A stretch of DNA of 8,668 nucleotides from Candidatus Neomicrothrix sp. UBA4742 (GCA_002403895.1 DHIQ01000192.1:15729-24396); one strand, 5' to 3'; shown: positions 1-6,318, counted from the stretch's first letter. Notes: a model not told the origin generated them from the sequence alone. A program made the numbers and translations.

Positions 1-274
1 CACCGGCAACATGGAGCTGCGGCTGGATCGCAAGCTCTCCGAGCGTCGGATCTACCCGGCCATCGACGTCGAGGCCTCCTCCACCCGCCACGAGGAACTT
101 CTGTTCGATCCCAAGCAGCTCCAGATGGTTTGGAAGCTCCGCCGCGTACTTTCCGGCCTCGGTGAGGGCGGTGGTGGCGCTGGGCTCGAGATGCTCATCG
201 ACCGCCTGGTCACCTTCAAGAGCAACGCTGAGTTCCTCTCGGAGGTAGCCAAGGCGCCCAGCGTTGGCGCCTGA
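1..274 (+). CDS. rho: Transcription termination factor Rho, C-terminal end (partial)
   Basis: The reading frame is open from the left edge (first full codon at base 2) and gives the last 90 residues of Rho, the hexameric RNA-dependent ATPase that terminates transcription. The visible part starts with TGNMELRLDRKL and continues with ERRIYPAID, a TR-EELL segment and the closing helix LIDRLVTFKSNAEFL. These match the end of the Rho ATPase domain closely (E. coli has TGNMELHLSRKIAEKRVFPAID, then TRKEELL). The Walker motifs and RNA-binding domains lie outside the window. The reading frame ends in TGA; a short hairpin overlaps the stop region and rpmE follows after 74 bases, the order seen in other actinobacteria. 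Identification is secure; nothing can be said about the missing 5' part. Confidence 0.97.
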   Translation, partial: TGNMELRLDRKLSERRIYPAIDVEASSTRHEELLFDPKQLQMVWKLRRVLSGLGEGGGGAGLEMLIDRLVTFKSNAEFLSEVAKAPSVGA

Positions 275-283
275 GGGCGCTGG
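252..283 (+). other. Competing small hairpins at the rho stop codon
   Basis: Two mutually exclusive stems can form here. One pairs AGGCGCC (252-258) with GGCGCCT (266-272) across a 7-base loop. The other pairs CCAGCG (258-263) with CGCTGG (278-283) and can be extended inward by two G-T pairs. Neither is followed by a T run, so this is not a clear intrinsic terminator; it could be an mRNA 3' end structure or chance in GC-rich DNA. Confidence 0.3.
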
Positions 284-288
284 CGACG

Positions 289-318
289 TTGTGAAGTGAT
301 GGGAAAAGCAGGCACAAT
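289..318 (+). promoter_or_regulatory. Probable housekeeping promoter of rpmE
   Basis: A -35-like TTGTGA (289-294) and a -10-like CACAAT (313-318) are separated by 18 bases, in the gap between rho and rpmE. Transcription would start near 325, giving a leader of about 24 bases that includes the GGAG ribosome-binding site at 339-342. Both boxes differ from consensus (TTGACA, TATAAT), but spacing and placement fit well. Confidence 0.55.
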
Positions 319-348
319 GGTCTGCCCACAACTTCTCTGGAGTGTCCG

Positions 349-576
349 ATGAAGGCTGATATTCACCCCAACTACGCGACCGCCACGGTGAAATGCTCGT
401 GCGGGAACACGTTCACCACGCGCTCGACGAGTCCCGAGCTGCACTCCGAACTGTGCAACGAGTGCCATCCCTTCTACACGGGCAAGCAGAAGCTGGTTGA
501 CGTCGGCGGTCGCATCGACCGGTTCGAGCGTCGCTACGGCAAGCGCAAGGCCAAGACCGGCCCCGGCGAAGCCTGA
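349..576 (+). CDS. rpmE: 50S ribosomal protein L31, zinc-binding (C+) form
   Basis: This 75-residue protein is ribosomal protein L31, which sits on the large subunit near the bridge to the small subunit. The start reads MKADIHPNY and the middle has the family hallmark CHPFYTGKQ followed by [11 protein letters not shown]. Cysteines C16, C18, C36 and C39 form the C-x-C...C-x2-C zinc site, so this is the zinc-containing form rather than the cysteine-free paralogue some bacteria express under zinc starvation. The ATG at 349 is preceded by GGAG (339-342) with a 6-base spacing, and length matches the family. It follows rho, as in mycobacteria, has its own likely promoter, and is followed by a strong hairpin terminator, so it can be expressed independently. 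No Zur-like palindrome was seen upstream. Confidence 0.97.
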   Translation: MKADIHPNYATATVKCSCGNTFTTRSTSPELHSELCNECHPFYTGKQKLVDVGGRIDRFERRYGKRKAKTGPGEA

Positions 577-634
577 GTGCTCGGCAGGGCCGGAGCGTTC
601 CACCCAGCCCGAGTCTCTCGTTGTTCTTGATGAG

Positions 635-663
635 AACGCCCGTCCGCCTTGCGGGCGGGCGTT
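635..663 (+). terminator. Intrinsic-type terminator after rpmE
   Basis: A 13-bp stem pairs AACGCCCGTCCGC (635-647) with GCGGGCGGGCGTT (651-663), with a CTT loop and a single T-G wobble. It lies 58 bases after the rpmE stop. The following bases, GTCGATT, form only a weak T tract, as is usual for high-GC actinobacterial terminators. The next reading frame is open straight through the hairpin, which argues that its true start lies after 663. Confidence 0.85.
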
Positions 664-682
664 GTCGATTCGGACCCACGCG

Positions 683-1684
683 GTGAGCCTCGACCCGAAC
701 CGCCGTGCCGCCGTGCTGGGCGCCAAATTGGGCGCCCTGGTGGCTGAACGGTGGGGAATGCCGGGCGAGGGCGTCGAAGTGGTGACGTCGACGTTCACCG
801 GCGGTGCGAGCCAGCGCCGGGGTGACGCCGGATGGGTGCTCCTCGATGGGCGCCCCGAGCGCGGCCTGGGGCCAGCGCTGGCCTGGGCTCGCCAACAGGA
901 TGTATCCGAGCTGCACGTGGTGGTGGACGCGGGCAGCGGGGTGCTGGCCCGGCGTGCCCTCGCGTTTCGCCGACCGCCGACCATCTGGCAGGTCGAGGGG
1001 CGCACGCTCGCCCGAGCCGAACCCGCTCCGTTGCCGGCACCCATTTCCCCCACGGCCGAGGCCGAACGAGCCGGGGAGCCGCTGCGAGCCCAAGGCGTCG
1101 AGGTCGTGGTCGAGCACGGCGAGATCTTCGGGGAGGTCCGTGGCCTCGAAGTGGCGCGAGTGGTCGTCGATGAACACGGTGCGCGTCTGGAGGTCGGCGT
1201 CGGTCGTCACGACCGGGAGGCGTTCGCCATGCTGCACGGCGACCTGCCCCCCGCTGCCGCCCTGGCCAAGGTGATCGAGACGGTGGCGCGTCACCGTCAG
1301 CCCGGCGCTCCCAGTCATCCCCTGAACCGGCTCGCCTCCGAGCGATGGCTACGAGCCCGACTCATCGCCGACCCGGCCCCGGTTGGCGCGGTCGAGCTGT
1401 GGGCCGTCGAGAGCCCCGTCCCCCGAGCGAGTGTGAAGGAGGCCGCCCCCGCCGCCGCGCTCGGGCGCCTACCGGACGGCCACCGGGTCGTCGTGGTGTG
1501 CTCCACCGGTATCGACCTGGATCTCGTTCCCGCCGCGGCCGATACCCGACTGGCGTGGGCGCCCGAGGCCCACCTCGTGGTGGCGGTCCCCGAGCGAGAT
1601 GCCCACCCGGTGACCCGGTCGCTGGCCGAGGCCCTGGTGGATCCAGCCGAGGTCGTGACCCTCAGCGGGGACTGGCAGGCCTGA
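683..1684 (+). CDS. Conserved-looking protein of unknown function between rpmE and prfA
   Basis: I do not recognise this family. The frame has strong G/C bias at third positions and the product reads as a soluble mixed alpha/beta protein of about 333 residues: an N-terminal helix (AAVLGAKLGALVAERWG), several short hydrophobic strands (ELHVVVDAG, VEVVVEHG, ARVVVDEHG), a segment LEVGVGRHDREAFAMLHG near the middle, and a C-terminal half with HRVVVVCSTG and HLVVAVPER. No signal peptide, membrane segment or cysteine cluster is visible. The start is uncertain: the frame stays open upstream into rpmE, but the rpmE terminator makes a start after 663 likely. I chose GTG at 683; GTG 713, GTG 740 and ATG 758 are alternatives. 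None has a clear ribosome-binding site. The DUF1697 gene converges on it 47 bases downstream. Confidence 0.65.
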   Translation: MSLDPNRRAAVLGAKLGALVAERWGMPGEGVEVVTSTFTGGASQRRGDAGWVLLDGRPERGLGPALAWARQQDVSELHVVVDAGSGVLARRALAFRRPPTIWQVEGRTLARAEPAPLPAPISPTAEAERAGEPLRAQGVEVVVEHGEIFGEVRGLEVARVVVDEHGARLEVGVGRHDREAFAMLHGDLPPAAALAKVIETVARHRQPGAPSHPLNRLASERWLRARLIADPAPVGAVELWAVESPVPRASVKEAAPAAALGRLPDGHRVVVVCSTGIDLDLVPAAADTRLAWAPEAHLVVAVPERDAHPVTRSLAEALVDPAEVVTLSGDWQA

Positions 1685-1731
1685 CCGGCACGACCAGCCG
1701 GGACCGGACGATCTCAGACTCGGAGCCCCGG

Positions 1732-2265
1732 TCAGTTCCCTGCGGCGAGGTCGTGCAACGTCACCACGGTGCGCCAATTGCGGGTGGTGGCGGCGTGCCT
1801 GCGGTACAGCCCCAGGGCCTGAGGCAGCTTCGTCCTGGCCATGCCGTGGGGCAGGTAGAGGTAGAGCTCGCGGCCCGACACGGCGAAGTCCTCTGGGGCG
1901 AAGGCGGCGCGGTCGACCCCGTCGAAGGCGCCCGCCGGGGCAGGAGCGTCGAGGAAGGTCACATGCAGCTGCGTGGGCTCGGTCGTGGGGAACGGGGTCC
2001 CGGCGATGACCGTGGCCAACTCCTCAGCCGTACGGAGGGTGAGGGGTACCTCGAACCCCATGGCGACCGTGATCTGTCGCTCCAGGTCGGAAGTCAACCG
2101 ACCTGGCGTGTCGGCTGAATGTCGGAATACGACGTTGCCGCTCTGGATGTAGGTGGTGACATTCTCGGCGCCGGCAGCGGCGAACATGGTGCGCAGGTCG
2201 GCCATGGTGATCTTGCGGTTGCCGCCGACGTTGATCCCGCGGAGCAGCGCCACGTAGGTGGTCAT
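1732..2265 (-). CDS. DUF1697 family protein
   Basis: A complete 177-residue protein of the DUF1697 family, widespread in bacteria and of unknown biochemical function. Family hallmarks are clear: the start TYVALLRGINVGGNRKI, then MADLRTMF, then VTTYIQSGNVVF, and near the end YLPHGMARTKL followed by TTRNWRTVVTLHDLA. The protein appears cytoplasmic, with no signal peptide or membrane segment. The ATG at 2263-2265 has GAGG (plus-strand bases 2274-2277) upstream with an 8-base spacing and a second GGAG close to the start. The frame stays open far upstream over prfA, but that extension has no family similarity and lies antisense to RF1. The gene is divergent from prfA (75 bases apart) and convergent with the unknown gene, so it sits as a reversed insertion in a conserved housekeeping cluster. 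Confidence 0.93.
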   Translation of the reverse strand: MTTYVALLRGINVGGNRKITMADLRTMFAAAGAENVTTYIQSGNVVFRHSADTPGRLTSDLERQITVAMGFEVPLTLRTAEELATVIAGTPFPTTEPTQLHVTFLDAPAPAGAFDGVDRAAFAPEDFAVSGRELYLYLPHGMARTKLPQALGLYRRHAATTRNWRTVVTLHDLAAGN

Positions 2266-2328
2266 GGCTCCATCCTCGCGGAAGCGGCTCGGGGGCGGCC
2301 ACCAGCGGGGGTCGGGGTGGGTGACCAC

Positions 2329-2334
2329 TATCCT
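2329..2334 (+). promoter_or_regulatory. -10 element for a leaderless prfA transcript
   Basis: TATCCT fits the actinobacterial -10 pattern TAnnnT and ends 6 bases before the GTG start of prfA at 2341, the distance at which transcription normally begins. No ribosome-binding site precedes that GTG, and no recognisable -35 is present. Together this suggests a leaderless mRNA. The opposite strand reads GATAGT at 2326-2331, a weaker -10 candidate for the divergent DUF1697 gene. Confidence 0.5.
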
Positions 2335-2340
2335 GACGGC

Positions 2341-3414
2341 GTGCATCATCGCCTCGACGACCTGGAGCGGGAGTTCCTCGATGTCGAGGCGCGCCTGGCC
2401 GACCCCGCCCTGCTGGCCGACCAGGGCCGCTACGGCGAGGTTGCGAAGCGCTACAAGGAGCTCGAGGCCATCGTGAGCCGGGCCCGGCAACTGCGCAGCG
2501 CGGAGGAGGATCTGGCCGCGGCCCGGGAGATGTACAACGAGGCTTCGGCCGAGGATCGCGACGAGCTGCGGCCCGAGATCGATGAGGCCGCCGAGCGCAT
2601 CGAGCGACTCGATGCCGAGATCAAGCTCCTGTTGTTGCCCCGTGACCCCAACGACGACAAGAACGTGATCTTGGAGGTCCGCGGAGCCGAGGGCGGCGAG
2701 GAAGCCAACCTCTTCGCCCGTGACCTGTTCGAGATGTACCGCGCCTACGCGGCCCGGATGGGATGGCAGTTCGAGGTCCTGGCCGCCAGCCCGTCGGACA
2801 TGGGTGGCTTCAGCGAGGTGACCTGCGTGGTGTCGGGGGATGGCGTATGGACTCGCCTCAAGCACGAGGGTGGCCCCCACCGCGTTCAACGGGTGCCGGA
2901 GACCGAGTCGCAGGGACGCATCCACACCTCGTCGGCCACGGTCACCGTCCTGCCCGAGGCGGAGGAGGTCGATATCACCATCGATCCCAACGACCTGCAG
3001 ATCGACGTCTACCGCTCGTCGGGCCCCGGAGGCCAGTCGGTGAACACCACGGACTCCGCGGTGCGCATCACCCACAAGCCGACCGGCACGGTGGTGGCCA
3101 TGCAGGACGAAAAGAGCCAGATCCAGAATCGGGCCAAGGCGCTACAGGTGCTGCGCTCGCGCCTGCTCAAACTCGAGCAGGACCGGCAGTCCGCGGAACT
3201 GTCGGACGCACGGCGAGGCCAGGTGGGCGGGGGCGGTCGTTCCGAGAAGATCCGTACCTACAACTTCAAGGAGAACCGGGTGACCGATCACCGCATCGGG
3301 CTCACGCTCTACAAGCTGGACAAGATCTTGGCCGGCGATCTCGACGTCGTCGTCGACGCTCTCGTGGCCGATGAGCGCAGCCGCCAGTTGCAGGATGACG
3401 ACGCCACCGTCTGA
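2341..3414 (+). CDS. prfA: Peptide chain release factor 1 (RF1)
   Basis: RF1 recognises UAA and UAG stop codons in the ribosomal A site and triggers peptide release. The 357-residue product has the usual domain order: an N-terminal coiled-coil-rich domain (about 1-105), the codon-reading domain with PET at 186-188 (the PxT motif that marks RF1; RF2 has SPF), and the catalytic loop SSGPGGQSVNTTDSAV with GGQ at 230-232. The ending, RIRTYNFKENRVTDHRIGLTLYKLD, is also typical (here KIRTYNF). The frame is open upstream to 2119, but that part runs antisense to DUF1697 and lacks RF1 similarity. GTG at 2341 gives a family-typical start (VHHRLDDLEREF) and length; GTG 2317 is an alternative. There is no ribosome-binding site, fitting a leaderless mRNA. 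The 3' end overlaps prmC by 20 bases. Confidence 0.96.
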   Translation: MHHRLDDLEREFLDVEARLADPALLADQGRYGEVAKRYKELEAIVSRARQLRSAEEDLAAAREMYNEASAEDRDELRPEIDEAAERIERLDAEIKLLLLPRDPNDDKNVILEVRGAEGGEEANLFARDLFEMYRAYAARMGWQFEVLAASPSDMGGFSEVTCVVSGDGVWTRLKHEGGPHRVQRVPETESQGRIHTSSATVTVLPEAEEVDITIDPNDLQIDVYRSSGPGGQSVNTTDSAVRITHKPTGTVVAMQDEKSQIQNRAKALQVLRSRLLKLEQDRQSAELSDARRGQVGGGGRSEKIRTYNFKENRVTDHRIGLTLYKLDKILAGDLDVVVDALVADERSRQLQDDDATV

Positions 3415-4300
3415 CGGAGACGGCACGGTCTCCTGGCGGGCCCTGCAGGCCGAGGCGGCCCGCCGGCTGGCCGACGCGGGACTGGGCCGCCCTGAGGTGG
3501 ACGCCCGTTGGATCGTGGAGGAGGCGTCGGGGTTCGAAGGGGCCGAGTACGTGCTCGGGCTGGACCAACCCGCCACGGTTCGGGGGGTGGCCCGGTTCGA
3601 TCGGCTGGTCGCCCGTCGACTGGCGGGCGAGCCCCTGCAGTACGTCCTCGGTCGGTGGGGGTTCCGATCGCTCGATCTCATGGTCGACCGGCGGGTGCTG
3701 ATCCCCCGCCCCGAGACCGAGCAGGTGGTGGGCGTCGCCCTGGACGAGCTCGACCGTCTGGCGGCGGAACGCCCGGGCTCGCCCCTGTTGGTGGCCGATC
3801 TTGGTACCGGCTCTGGTGCCATCGGACTGTCCATTGCCGCCGAGCGGCCCCGAACCGTGGTGTGGGCCACAGATGTCTCTCCCGAGGCGCTCGCGGTAGC
3901 CGGCGCCAATCTCGCGGGGTTGGGCCGGGCTGCCACCCGGGTCCGGCTGGTCGAAGGCTTGTGGTTCCAAGCGCTCCCCCCCGACCTTGCCGGCACCTTG
4001 GACCTGGTCGTCTCCAACCCGCCCTATGTGGCCCCGTCGGACCCGTTGCCCCGGGAGGTGGCCGACTGGGAGCCGGTGGGGGCTCTGATCCCCGGACCCA
4101 CCGGCCTGGAGGCGCTGACCGAACTGGTGGATCAGGCCCCGCGTTGGCTCGGCCGTCCGGGCGTGTTGGTGGTGGAACTAGCTCCCGACCAGGCCGCCGT
4201 GATCGCCGCCGCCGCGCACCGAGCCGGATTCGGGGACGTGCGGGTGGAACAGGATCTGGCCGGTCGCGACCGGGCGGTGGTGGCCCGGATCGACGCCTGA
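3395..4300 (+). CDS. prmC: Release factor glutamine N5-methyltransferase
   Basis: PrmC (HemK) uses S-adenosylmethionine to methylate the glutamine of the GGQ motif in release factors, including the RF1 encoded just upstream. The 301-residue product has the N-terminal helical domain that recognises the release factor, with GEPLQYVLG and then LIPRPETE (I103-E109). The Rossmann-like methyltransferase domain has the AdoMet-binding DLGTGSG (135-141) and the substrate-glutamine-binding NPPY (208-211), followed by YVAPSDPLPREV. The ATG at 3395 overlaps the end of prfA by 20 bases and has almost no spacing from an AGG, so translation is probably coupled to prfA. An in-frame ATG at 3371 is a possible longer start. 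The usual mycobacterial follower, a Sua5/YrdC gene, is absent; a convergent gene ends 28 bases downstream. Confidence 0.96.
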   Translation: MTTPPSDGDGTVSWRALQAEAARRLADAGLGRPEVDARWIVEEASGFEGAEYVLGLDQPATVRGVARFDRLVARRLAGEPLQYVLGRWGFRSLDLMVDRRVLIPRPETEQVVGVALDELDRLAAERPGSPLLVADLGTGSGAIGLSIAAERPRTVVWATDVSPEALAVAGANLAGLGRAATRVRLVEGLWFQALPPDLAGTLDLVVSNPPYVAPSDPLPREVADWEPVGALIPGPTGLEALTELVDQAPRWLGRPGVLVVELAPDQAAVIAAAAHRAGFGDVRVEQDLAGRDRAVVARIDA

Positions 4301-4328
4301 GGATCAGTCCCCCGCGTCAGCCCAAGAG

Positions 4329-5069
4329 TCAGGTAGTGAACGTCATGCTGTCTTTGAAGCGGGGGAAGCTTGGGTTGTCCGAGTAGATCGACTGCGACTG
4401 CAGAACGTAGAGCGTCTGGCCCTTCAGGAACATGATCGTCCGCTGGGACGCATCCTTGCCGAACAGCGGGATGTTCTTGATCTTGTAGTCGAGCGCCGGA
4501 TAGCCCTGGAAGGTGGTGTCGGTGCGCTTGTCGATCTCGCCCGTCCCGTAGATCCACGCGTCACCCAAGCGGTTGAGGGTGGCCTGGGCGTTCTCGCCCG
4601 GCACCGGGATCACCTTGCCGTACTCGACCGTCAGCCGCGTGTCGGTCCCAATGTGGGCCGACCAGCCAACCATCCGGCCGTTCTCCACCGGCGGGTACAG
4701 GACGTAGTCGGCCGTCGCCTCACCGGGCATGTCGATGGTGAAGCCACCCTCCGCGTCGGCGACCTGGTTCCATCCATCGTCCTTGGAGGCCAGGGACGGG
4801 ACCCACTCGCCCACCTTGTTGCGAATGCGGCCATAGCTGAGGCCACCGGTGGTGAAGCCGAGCACCACCGCCAGGATGCCCAGGCCGATCACGACGCCCA
4901 GGCCGACCAGCACCATGCCGCCGACGCCCTTCTTTTCCTTCATGGGCGCGGCCGTCTTCTGTGGCGTCACCGTGTCGACCGTTCCGTCCATGACATACCC
5001 GCAGAGCCGGCAGGTCGCCGGTGGATCTTTGTGCCCGGCCCCGCATTGCGGGCAACGGTATTTGGCCAT
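4329..5069 (-). CDS. Zinc-ribbon, single-pass membrane protein with large outer domain
   Basis: This 246-residue protein is not a family I can name. It begins with a compact zinc ribbon, C6-x2-C9 and C20-x2-C23 (CPQCG...CRLCG), then a basic linker ending MKEKKG, then one membrane helix at about residues 50-72 (rich in Gly, Val and Leu). About 170 residues follow and, by the positive-inside rule, should lie outside the cytoplasm. That part has GGFTIDMPGEATADYV, a middle containing PALDYKI, and an ending TLYVLQSQSIYSDNP followed by RFKDSMTF. The layout recalls small lipid- or cell-wall-associated sensor domains of the PsbP/DUF1795 kind, but this is only a pattern resemblance. The ATG at 5067-5069 has an excellent ribosome-binding site, GGAGGGAG (plus-strand 5077-5084), 7 bases away. 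It follows the dehydrogenase gene on the same strand after 112 bases. Confidence 0.85.
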   Translation of the reverse strand: MAKYRCPQCGAGHKDPPATCRLCGYVMDGTVDTVTPQKTAAPMKEKKGVGGMVLVGLGVVIGLGILAVVLGFTTGGLSYGRIRNKVGEWVPSLASKDDGWNQVADAEGGFTIDMPGEATADYVLYPPVENGRMVGWSAHIGTDTRLTVEYGKVIPVPGENAQATLNRLGDAWIYGTGEIDKRTDTTFQGYPALDYKIKNIPLFGKDASQRTIMFLKGQTLYVLQSQSIYSDNPSFPRFKDSMTFTT

Positions 5070-5101
5070 CGGTCAACTCCCTCCGGTTCGCACGTGGTCG
5101 A

Positions 5102-5144
5102 CAGACCGTAGCAACTCCGCGAGGGTGCAGGAGTTGACGGTCTG
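5102..5144 (-). terminator. 15-bp hairpin between the dehydrogenase and zinc-ribbon genes
   Basis: On the plus strand CAGACCGT (5102-5109) and CAACTCC (5112-5118) pair with GGAGTTG (5130-5136) and ACGGTCTG (5137-5144): 15 base pairs with a 2-base bulge (AG, 5110-5111) and an 11-base loop. It starts 37 bases after the dehydrogenase stop, a good place for a terminator, but no T run follows on either strand. The 9 bases GTCAACTCC of its minus-strand 5' arm are also perfectly complementary to GGAGTTGAC that includes the downstream ribosome-binding site (plus 5072-5080), so a leader-switch role is an alternative. Confidence 0.6.
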
Positions 5145-5181
5145 GCTCTCGCGTCGGCTGGAGCGCCCCCGACCTTGAGCC

Positions 5182-6231
5182 TCAGGGTCCAGGCTCGACC
5201 AGGATCTTGGCGTGTGCGTCCGGATCGGCGAGGTCGGCGAAGGCTTGGGGAACGCCGTCGATCCCCACCGATCCGGTGATGAGGGGATCGACGTCGAGCT
5301 CTCCGTCGGCGATCCGGCGCAGGCTCTCGGCGAACTCCATCGGGTCGTAGGCGAGCGCGAACTGGATGTTCAGCTCCTTGCTGATGGCGATGAACGGGCG
5401 CACGGTGTCGGGCTGCATGCATACGCCCACCACCAGGATCTGGCTGTTGCGGGGAGCGGTGCGGATGGCGTCGTCGATCATGCCGGGCACGCCTACGGCT
5501 TCGAAGATGACCAGCGGGCCTTTGGTGCCCAGGCGGCGCCACGCATCGAGCGCATGCTCGGTGCCGGGGTCGACGACGTCATGGGCGCCCATGGTGAGGG
5601 CCAGCGCCCGGCGGGTGGGTGAGAAGTCGGCGGCGATGATCGTCTCGACCCCCATCGCTCGTAAGGCGGCGATCACGGCGAGGCCGACCGGACCGGTTCC
5701 CAACACGACGGCGGCGTGCGCCGGGGTCACCTGCGACTTGTTGACGGCGTGAAGACCGACCGCCATTGGTTCGGTCAGCGCCGCCCGCCGGGCCGAGAGC
5801 CCGTTGGGCACTTTGAGGGCCAGCAGGTCGTTGAGCACCATGAGCTCGCCGTAGCCGCCGGGGTAGTCATTGGAATAGCCGACCGCATGCAGGCCACCCA
5901 CGTCGAAGGCGACCGGCATCGAGACCACCACATCGCCCACCGCGCAGTTGCCCACGTTGTCCCCCACCTCGAGTACCTCGGCGGCGAACTCGTGACCCAT
6001 CACGACGTCCCGGGTGAGATCCATGATGTGTGGGGTGGGCATGCCGTCGTCGGGCACCATCGGTGTTTCGTAGACCATCTCCACCATCAGGTCGCCGTGG
6101 GCCAGGGCGTGGAGATCCGAGCCGCAGATCCCGCAGGCCAGCGTCCTGACCAGGATCTGGCCGGCCGCCGGTCGGGGCTCGGCGATGTCGTCGACCACCA
6201 GCTCGCCGCGGCGCATGACCGCTGCCTTCAT
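5182..6231 (-). CDS. Zinc-dependent alcohol dehydrogenase (MDR family), atypical
   Basis: A 349-residue medium-chain dehydrogenase/reductase, expected to oxidise an alcohol or reduce a carbonyl with a nicotinamide cofactor; the substrate cannot be told. The N-terminal GroES-like domain carries the catalytic-zinc motif GICGSDLH (C36, D39) and GHEF (H80, E81). The Rossmann domain has GTGPVGLAV, and the second strand ends in AADFS, whose acidic residue suggests NAD(H) preference. Two things are unusual. The four-cysteine structural-zinc lobe is missing: the stretch after VGDVVVS contains no cysteine. The gap between C36 and H80 is also about 20 residues longer than the 21-22 of classical members. 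ATG at 6229-6231 follows a G-rich ribosome-binding site (plus-strand 6235-6241); a longer frame to 6327 runs through the promoter region and lacks family similarity. Divergent from the cyclic-nucleotide-binding gene. Confidence 0.92.
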   Translation of the reverse strand: MKAAVMRRGELVVDDIAEPRPAAGQILVRTLACGICGSDLHALAHGDLMVEMVYETPMVPDDGMPTPHIMDLTRDVVMGHEFAAEVLEVGDNVGNCAVGDVVVSMPVAFDVGGLHAVGYSNDYPGGYGELMVLNDLLALKVPNGLSARRAALTEPMAVGLHAVNKSQVTPAHAAVVLGTGPVGLAVIAALRAMGVETIIAADFSPTRRALALTMGAHDVVDPGTEHALDAWRRLGTKGPLVIFEAVGVPGMIDDAIRTAPRNSQILVVGVCMQPDTVRPFIAISKELNIQFALAYDPMEFAESLRRIADGELDVDPLITGSVGIDGVPQAFADLADPDAHAKILVEPGP

Positions 6232-6276
6232 GGTCCCCCCTCGTGTCCATCGTGGTGTGGCCGTGCTCCCCGGCTC

Positions 6277-6316
6277 CCGGCCCACGGTATCGGCCCCGCG
6301 CCGGCCCGTGGGCTGG
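6277..6316. repeat. Inverted repeat in the divergent promoter region
   Basis: CCGGCCCACGG (6277-6287) and CCGTGGGCTGG (6306-6316) form 11 pairs with one G-T mismatch-type wobble, separated by 18 bases. The right arm ends 2 bases before the -10 box of the cyclic-nucleotide-binding gene, and the left arm overlaps TACCGT (minus strand, 6284-6289), a possible -10 for the dehydrogenase. Placement suits a shared operator, but GC-rich DNA produces such repeats by chance fairly often. Confidence 0.4.
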
Positions 6317-6318
6317 CC

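Noticed and set aside
275..348. Zur (zinc) operator in front of rpmE
   Set aside because: No AT-rich palindrome of the Zur type is visible, and this is the zinc-containing L31 form, which is usually not the zinc-repressed copy.
497..682. Longer N-terminus of the unknown gene starting inside rpmE
   Set aside because: It would require translation through the rpmE coding region and its terminator hairpin; the encoded stretch looks non-protein-like.
52..1053. 333-codon minus-strand open frame opposite rho, rpmE and the unknown gene
   Set aside because: It runs antisense to rho and rpmE, both secure genes, and its Arg/Pro/Ser-rich low-complexity product is typical of the shadow frame of GC-rich coding DNA.
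413..1318. 301-codon minus-strand open frame opposite rpmE and the unknown gene
   Set aside because: Antisense to rpmE; composition (many Arg, Gly, His) and lack of any family motif mark it as a shadow frame. It cannot be formally excluded over 683-1318, because the plus-strand gene there is itself unassigned, but the plus frame reads more like a protein.
2119..2340. Upstream extension of the prfA frame
   Set aside because: It is antisense to the start of DUF1697, and RF1 length and N-terminal pattern fit the GTG at 2341.
2266..3075. N-terminal extension of the DUF1697 frame over prfA
   Set aside because: DUF1697 proteins begin at TYVALLRG; the extension has no family similarity and is antisense to RF1.
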